DNA of 64,000 nt. Source: Burkholderia cepacia (GTDB lineage Bacteria > Pseudomonadota > Gammaproteobacteria > Burkholderiales > Burkholderiaceae). Below are positions 62,801 to 64,000 of this stretch, one piece after another. Position numbers and translations under genes: made by a program. Within the stretch, counting starts at the first letter, position 1. Every line of letters begins with the position of its first letter. The stretch spans positions 1 through 64,000 of the forward strand of contig NZ_CP013442.1 in assembly GCF_001718835.1 (NCBI RefSeq), read 5' to 3'. The notes beneath the pieces were generated by a model. The model was given only the letters and a program-made list of their open reading frames with translations, did not search any database and was not told the DNA's origin.

Positions 62801-63760
62801 GATCCAGCGCTCGGAACGGTCGGCCACCACGCCGACCACGTCGCCGCGTTCGATCGCGTATTCCGCGAGCAGGAAGCTCGCGAGCCGGGACGACTGGTCG
62901 TCCAGTTCGGCATAGGTCAGCGAGGCTTCGGCGGTCGCCACGGCGATGCTGTCCGGCGCGGACGCCGCCCGCTGCGCGAACTGCTCCAGGAACGTGCCCT
63001 GCACCGCAACGGGCTCGGCTTGCGAGCGAAGGCGCGCGCGTTCGTCGTCGTCGAGCAGCGAGACCGTGTCGAGCGGCGCTTCCAGCGCGTCGAAGCCGGC
63101 CAGGACGTTGCGCAGGTGCCGCGCGACATGCTGCAGATAGTGCAGCGTGAAGACCGTCGGCCGGCCCGTCAGCACGATCTCGTAGCGCGCGCGATGCCGG
63201 ATCTCGATCGACAGGTCGTAGTCCGCCGACGCCCACGCTTCGTGAAGCCCGTCGAAGCGCACGGCCACGTTGGTCGCGCGGGTTTCGCCGTGCAGCTTGT
63301 GCGCGAGGGCGGCGATCGGAAAGTCCTGGTACGTGTAGCTTCGCTGCACCGTGTCGCGAACCTGGTTCAGGTACTCGCGAACCGTTGCGCCGGGCCGGGC
63401 GGCGTCGATGAGCGGGACGGGGCCGGCGGGACCGTCCGCGGATTCGGCGATCAGGCGCGGCGAATCCACGAACAGCCCGGCCGTGGCGTCGTAGCGCCCG
63501 AGGACCCGGAACAGGGCCGCCAGCAGCACGACGAACGCGCCCAGCTCGTTGCCGGCGGCGAGCTTTTCCAGCACCCGCGCCGCGTCGCCGTCGAGCTCGA
63601 ACGCGTGCACCGGCGCGGGGCCGAGCGGCAGCGCATACGCCTGCCACGCCTGCTGAAGGCGGAAGTCTTCGTCGATGCGACCGAGCGCGTCGTTCCAGAA
63701 CGCCAGATGCTCCTGGTATTGGCCGCTGGTCGAGAGCGCGTTCAGATTCAGTTCTGACAA
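59846..63760 (-). CDS. NRPS-A: [half-C]-A-T-E, 1304 aa
   Basis: First synthetase in the window. The N-terminal about 225 residues are a C-domain C-lobe without the HHxxxDG active site. Next come A (about 235-735; YTSGSTGAPKG, YGPTEATVC, LYRTGDLG), T with LGGDS (Ser about 790) and E (HHLVIDGVSW, EGHGRE, TIGWFTSHYP; about 830-1290). By-eye pocket code: DGMNIASVCK, for which I have no safe assignment. The likely start is TTG 63760, with AGGAG 8 bp upstream, overlapping the preceding gene by 13 bp; an ATG at 63895 is in frame but its extension is antisense-like. The E domain predicts a D-residue. Confidence 0.88.
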   Translation of the reverse strand: MSELNLNALSTSGQYQEHLAFWNDALGRIDEDFRLQQAWQAYALPLGPAPVHAFELDGDAARVLEKLAAGNELGAFVVLLAALFRVLGRYDATAGLFVDSPRLIAESADGPAGPVPLIDAARPGATVREYLNQVRDTVQRSYTYQDFPIAALAHKLHGETRATNVAVRFDGLHEAWASADYDLSIEIRHRARYEIVLTGRPTVFTLHYLQHVARHLRNVLAGFDALEAPLDTVSLLDDDERARLRSQAEPVAVQGTFLEQFAQRAASAPDSIAVATAEASLTYAELDDQSSRLASFLLAEYAIERGDVVGVVADRSERWIVGMLGVLKAGAVYLPLDPEFPQERLRFMIEDAKVKALLTHSEHLPLLADFWAIPMFALDFQLDTLEPASASAQVEVRPDDAAYIIYTSGSTGAPKGVVLEHAGLLNMAQYHVDAFGFDADDRFVQFYSPGFDGSIMEIFVTLLAGARLVLAKTSVIRDAPRFVEYIAQQGVTTINATPAYLAALDWSALGAVKRVISAGDNARVADLCELARTRSCHNSYGPTEATVCITDYVVDAATAYGARLPVGRPIRNAHLYLLDEHGALAPEGCTGEICVSGIALARGYVGRDDLTAAAFVAHPFEPGERLYRTGDLGVWLPDGNLEITGRRDTQVKIRGYRIETGEIEAALRQHAGVADALVFVREDASKHKHLVACVETATASVASLREHLQARLPEFMVPASIVTLERMPLTPNGKPDRKALAALELAPAPSETVYSAPTNDVEARLGKIWCEVLGREQIGIRDNFFELGGDSILLIQVMSLAQQAGLKFTADQFFAHPTIAELARVAVDAPSMTIPQEPVVGPAPLTPIQHWFFAQDVADPHHYNQSTMIEVPASLRPDVIEQALSAVATHHDALRLGFERVAGAWRQSHAAPPLAIPLGVTSLAGEAPAAGQAAMLATATRMQESFTLSEAPLLRAHLFQFGPDAPQRLLVVAHHLVIDGVSWRILFEDLYTACRQLEAGEAVRLPARTTAWRDWANRLAELGATRLDGLDYWLQGNAEAQACFDDMPVGTVAEAGSTVVEFDAQQTQALLQDVPRAFNTQINEVLLTALLLAFGDWTGNASLVVDLEGHGREDIFDGVDTSRTIGWFTSHYPVFLNAGDAAVAADALRNVKEQLRAVPMRGLGYGIARYLGKDARIAAALERQPPAPVRFNYLGQIDRVLADDTGWKPVLDFQSPEHSPRARRGHLFEIDGVVFDGRLRLTWHYNREACAPGVIERLTQCYRSRLLSIVAASGDGQPGLSPSDFPAARISQEALDALVSRIKS

Positions 63761-64000
63761 AGCACGATCTCCTTCGTCGCGTACAGCACTTCGGAAGCGA
63801 TGCCCTTGGCCTTGCAGTGCGCGACAAACTGGGTGGACTGGATGTGGCTCGGCGAGTTTTCGTCGAAGGTGTTGTCGAGCAGGTGGTTCAGCCACGGCTC
63901 CTGACCCATCGCATAGACATACGCCGCGTTGAACGCGAAGCCATCCACCAGCGCGGCGGCCTCGTCGATCTTGCAGCCGCGCGCGCGGCGCGACTGGTCG
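63748..64000 (-). CDS. C-terminal part of an unidentified protein (continues past the window)
   Basis: An open frame enters from the right edge and stops at 63748. The visible about 83 residues include CKIDEAAALVDGFAFN, AAYVYAMGQEPWLNHLLDNT and a C-terminal EVLYATKEIVLCQN. The NRPS-A start overlaps its end by 13 bp, so it is the upstream member of the same operon. The helical, His/Asp-containing sequence could belong to an iron-dependent enzyme, but I do not recognise it. A GTG at 63948 could give a 66-residue protein if translation starts inside the window. Confidence 0.6.
   Translation of the reverse strand, partial: DQSRRARGCKIDEAAALVDGFAFNAAYVYAMGQEPWLNHLLDNTFDENSPSHIQSTQFVAHCKAKGIASEVLYATKEIVLCQN

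Noticed and set aside
59850..63827. Upstream extension of the NRPS-B frame, giving an apparent 4350-residue protein
   Set aside because: The extra part lies on the same strand but in another frame over NRPS-A, has Arg/Pro-rich low-complexity composition and no NRPS motifs. The GTG at 59849 with AAGGA is the natural start.
1..64000. CRISPR arrays, tRNA and rRNA genes
   Set aside because: No regularly spaced direct repeats and no cloverleaf or rRNA sequence were recognised by reading; not computed.

Overview
The window is high-GC (roughly two-thirds G+C) proteobacterial DNA. Codon use, the Gram-negative porin, RND-type lipoprotein, Rieske/porin catabolic genes and a large NRPS operon all suggest Burkholderia, probably the Burkholderia cepacia group. 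This assignment is inferred from gene content, without database support. No rRNA, tRNA or CRISPR was seen.

Region 1 (1-2816): a FAD-dependent amine/amino-acid oxidoreductase, a frameshifted tyrosine-recombinase tail, a TfoX-domain protein and a secreted hypothetical protein.

Region 2 (2835-13258): a catabolic island. A leftward run encodes a hemerythrin, a ferredoxin reductase, two Rieske oxygenase alpha subunits, an SDR and an HSL-type esterase, followed by a MarR regulator. Rightward genes encode a porin and an acyl-CoA ligase, then a crotonase cut off after about 50 residues. A palindrome with core CTTCC-N2-GGAAG occurs four times: in the MarR leader, before hemerythrin, before the porin and before the acyl-CoA ligase. 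It looks like the operator of one MarR regulon.

Region 3 (13339-32159, with an outlier at 35183-35525): the most interesting part. A sigma54-type promoter precedes an apparent operon encoding an outer-membrane factor, a two-FHA membrane protein, a membrane fusion protein, a parvulin PPIase, a C39-peptidase ABC exporter with two cyclic-nucleotide-binding domains, and a sigma54 activator. Nearby are a PP2C phosphatase, a Ser/Thr kinase with a C-terminal DUF4384-like region, an LRAT-like protein and three small ORFs. Those three ORFs share an unusual 26-residue leader ending in GG or GA. Sigma54-like promoters (TGGCAC-N5-[AT]TGC) lie before the exporter operon, the LRAT gene and two of the three peptide genes; the third has only a degenerate match. 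I read this as a sigma54-controlled, phospho-signalling-linked peptide maturation and export system with three candidate substrates. A caspase/FGE-domain protein and a DUF4399 tandem pair lie on its left edge.

Region 4 (32181-37561): a two-subunit molybdenum hydroxylase of the isoquinoline 1-oxidoreductase type, the third leader peptide, a three-BON-domain protein and an unknown membrane protein.

Region 5 (37767-64000, all leftward): an NRPS operon. It has three synthetases (about 1304, 3024 and 3178 aa) joined by GTGA overlaps, a GT25 glycosyltransferase, a small unknown protein, a YbaK-type deacylase and a cyclic-peptide ABC exporter. It has five A domains and six carriers, because the last module (C-T-TE) has no A domain. 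By-eye pocket reading gives Asn at module 4 and Ser at module 5. The operon's beginning lies beyond the right edge.
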